A stretch of DNA of 64,000 bases from Allacma fusca (taxonomy: Eukaryota > Arthropoda > Collembola > Symphypleona > Sminthuridae), in NCBI GenBank assembly GCA_947179485.1, contig OX359247.1, positions 5,175,060-5,239,059 on the forward strand, written 5' to 3'. The notes beneath the pieces were generated by a model. The model saw only the letters and a program-made list of their open reading frames with translations. It did no database searches and was not told the origin of the DNA. Made by a program: the position numbers and the translations under genes. Below are positions 63,001 through 64,000 of the stretch, piece by piece (positions within the stretch are counted from its first letter, which is position 1; each line of letters starts with the position of its first letter).

Positions 63001-63685
63001 GAATAAGCTACATATGTACGTAAATAAATACAGAAACATATGTACATTGTGAACACAAGTTTTATTCCCAAAGGGAGAAAATTTGGTGGACTTCTACGAC
63101 AACAACTCAAGTTGATACGGACAAATGCCCTCGAAGGAAAATATAATAATGATTCTGTAGGGTCCTTATAGTACTCAAAATACGTGCACGTACATCCGTA
63201 TTTTTGTATTGGTGTACATGTAGAGTAGCATTGAGCGTACCTACTATTTACCCTGCGGCCTTGGGTATGGTTAGAGTTGTAATATAATGGAAAGCGTACT
63301 GTAAAAATTTCTGGACTATGGAAAAATGTATATGTTCCGTATATTTGTTTATGATGATTGAGCGGCATGATGTTTTCATTGAATGATCCTCAAAGCAGGT
63401 GTAGTGTGTGTCGTTATGATGTGAGTTTTTGATATTTTGACTATAAAGGAACGTGTTAATAAATTGCAGGTAATTCGCCGGGACATTGCACGAACTTATC
63501 CTGAGCACGAATTTTTCAAAGAGAAAGATGGGCTGGGACAAGAGTCATTGTTCAATGTGATGAAAGCCTACTCGTTGCATGACCGGGAAGTGGGCTACTG
63601 TCAAGGCTCTGCCTTCATTGTGGGACTCCTCTTGATGCAGATGCCTGAAGAGGAGGCTTTTGCCGTCGTGGTTAAACTAATGCAG
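38726..63685 (+). CDS. Evi5: Evi5-type Rab GTPase-activating protein (TBC domain), 3' end outside window
   Basis: Exons: 38726-38856 or 55555-56339 (alternative first), then 58157-58364, 59089-59217, 63470-63685; it continues past 64000. Evi5 proteins are TBC-domain Rab regulators linked to Rab11/Rab35-family membrane traffic, cytokinesis and cell migration. The match is strong: LIESDSKSFNS, EEDLWITWGRIVNEWE, GIPHHFRGIVWQLLCGAHDS, IRRDIARTYPEHEFFKEKDG, MKAYSLHDREVGYCQGSAF and GLLLMQMPEEEAF. In the short isoform the arginine finger is Arg164 (IxxDxxR) and the glutamine finger Gln201 (YCQG), both present, so GAP activity is expected. The window encodes 228 residues of the short or 446 of the long isoform. 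The rest of the TBC domain and the coiled coil lie beyond. Introns are 19.3 kb, 0.72 kb and 4.25 kb. Confidence 0.93.
41948..42020. repeat. (CT)n microsatellite
   Basis: About 36 uninterrupted CT units in the long Evi5 intron. Confidence 0.96.
44476..44513. repeat. (CATA)n microsatellite
   Basis: About nine perfect tetranucleotide units. Shorter versions of the same motif are scattered throughout 28-63 kb. Confidence 0.93.
53176..53238. repeat. (CT)n microsatellite
   Basis: About 31 uninterrupted CT units. Open frames across it on either strand are poly(Ser-Leu) or poly(Arg-Glu) artefacts. Confidence 0.96.
54047..54084. repeat. (GA)n microsatellite
   Basis: About 19 GA units, 1.5 kb upstream of Evi5 exon B and of opposite strand sense to the tract at 53176. 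Confidence 0.95.
55555..56339 (+). CDS. Evi5: Evi5 alternative first coding exon B (long N-terminus)
   Basis: The frame MSSSFIRLSEVPLESSQPNH opens at ATG 55555 and runs 261 codons to a donor (AGATG/GTATGT) in phase 2, the same phase as exon A. It joins the 58157 exon to read NTLADIFRW then LIESDSKS. The segment is acidic and serine-rich (VSSDEDSEAGSSSV, SDADLHPTCDSGDD), with a basic stretch before the junction (RPKRRNTLADIF). It looks like a disordered regulatory extension with many possible phosphorylation sites. A separate promoter just upstream is implied. A separate gene is possible but would need its own downstream exons, which I do not see. Confidence 0.75.
57627..57875 (-). CDS. Small hypothetical ORF antisense in an Evi5 intron
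   Basis: An 82-codon frame from ATG (MVPDERGRELLSTYSYLN) to TAG, in the 56340-58156 intron and on the opposite strand. It is more GC-rich and more evenly coded than the surrounding intron: charged, with GHVPKRRAELAGECARSTV and a basic end (WRAKKKSSA). There is no signal peptide or membrane segment. I do not recognise it. It may be a small nested gene, an exon of a minus-strand gene, or a remnant of a transposon or processed copy. Confidence 0.35.
   Translation of the reverse strand: MVPDERGRELLSTYSYLNTRGHVPKRRAELAGECARSTVYTEFSMLSSSGEMNKRYTDVIKKQLGTGSRDFYVWRAKKKSSA
59218..63469. other. Evi5 intron, no nested gene supported
   Basis: A 4.25-kb intron between a consensus donor (GAGAAG/GTAAGC) and acceptor (AAATTGCAG). 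It contains TATGTATGTA-type repeats and a short (AG)n near 59795. Nothing else stands out. Confidence 0.6.
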
Positions 63686-64000
63686 GTAATCATCATCTGA
63701 GAGATTTTCTGTTATTTTTTTTATTACTCCTCTGGCAAGTATCTATACAGCATAGTCAGCATTAATAAGTAATGTACATGATGATGAGACAGGGCTGAGA
63801 GTAATGTGTGGAGATGGAGAGACCGTCACTATGTAATGGTGATCTTTGACATGTGAAATAAGTGGAGTGTTAGCCTTACTTTTCGTGTACGATGCTCCAT
63901 TAGGAACTATACATACATATATGATGGAGCCAATTCGTACTCTGACTCCAATGTATTTACTTGATTAAGGGATTGGCCTTAGGCTACGGCAAAGAACATG
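63686..64000. other. Start of the next Evi5 intron
   Basis: Begins at the donor CAG/GTAATC after VVKLMQ. In EVI5 relatives the next residues are DYRLRELF, which do not appear before the window ends. Confidence 0.75.

Overview
The window is eukaryotic nuclear DNA from an animal. It has spliced genes with GT-AG introns, many only about 70-180 nt, an AT-rich base composition, a U3 snoRNA gene, a nuclear tRNA-Gln gene and a Hedgehog acyltransferase gene. Compact genes beside one very long gene, dense (GA)n/(CT)n and ATGTATGT-type simple repeats, and a digestive-type serine protease fit an arthropod. A copepod such as a sea louse is my best guess, but that is inference.

Bases 1-6.6 kb are repeat territory. 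Two oppositely oriented arrays of a 12-bp unit face each other, with a pogo-like MITE between them. Next comes a second repeat family and a frame-broken coding stretch. A 598-bp foldback-type element follows, with near-perfect long inverted repeats and a 9-bp target duplication.

Bases 6.8-20.5 kb form a compact cluster: a short PRC1/MAP65-type spindle protein (+), Hedgehog acyltransferase HHAT (-), the last two exons of an unidentified gene (-), enolase-phosphatase E1 ENOPH1 (+), a 749-residue protein I cannot identify (-) and a secreted chymotrypsin-fold protease with a non-trypsin S1 pocket (-). I rebuilt these models from splice sites and reading phase. Every internal junction keeps frame.

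Bases 20.5-38.7 kb are gene-poor. They hold a U3 snoRNA gene (-), the mitochondrial calcium uniporter regulator EMRE (-) with an intron just after its stop codon, and a tRNA-Gln(TTG) gene (-).

Bases 38.7-64 kb belong to the Rab-GAP gene Evi5 (+), which runs off the right edge. Two alternative first coding exons, at 38.7 kb and 55.6 kb, both end in the same phase and both can splice to the common exon at 58157. The TBC domain starts in the following exons and carries its arginine and glutamine fingers. The introns are rich in microsatellites.

The genes share no obvious pathway and look like independent neighbours.
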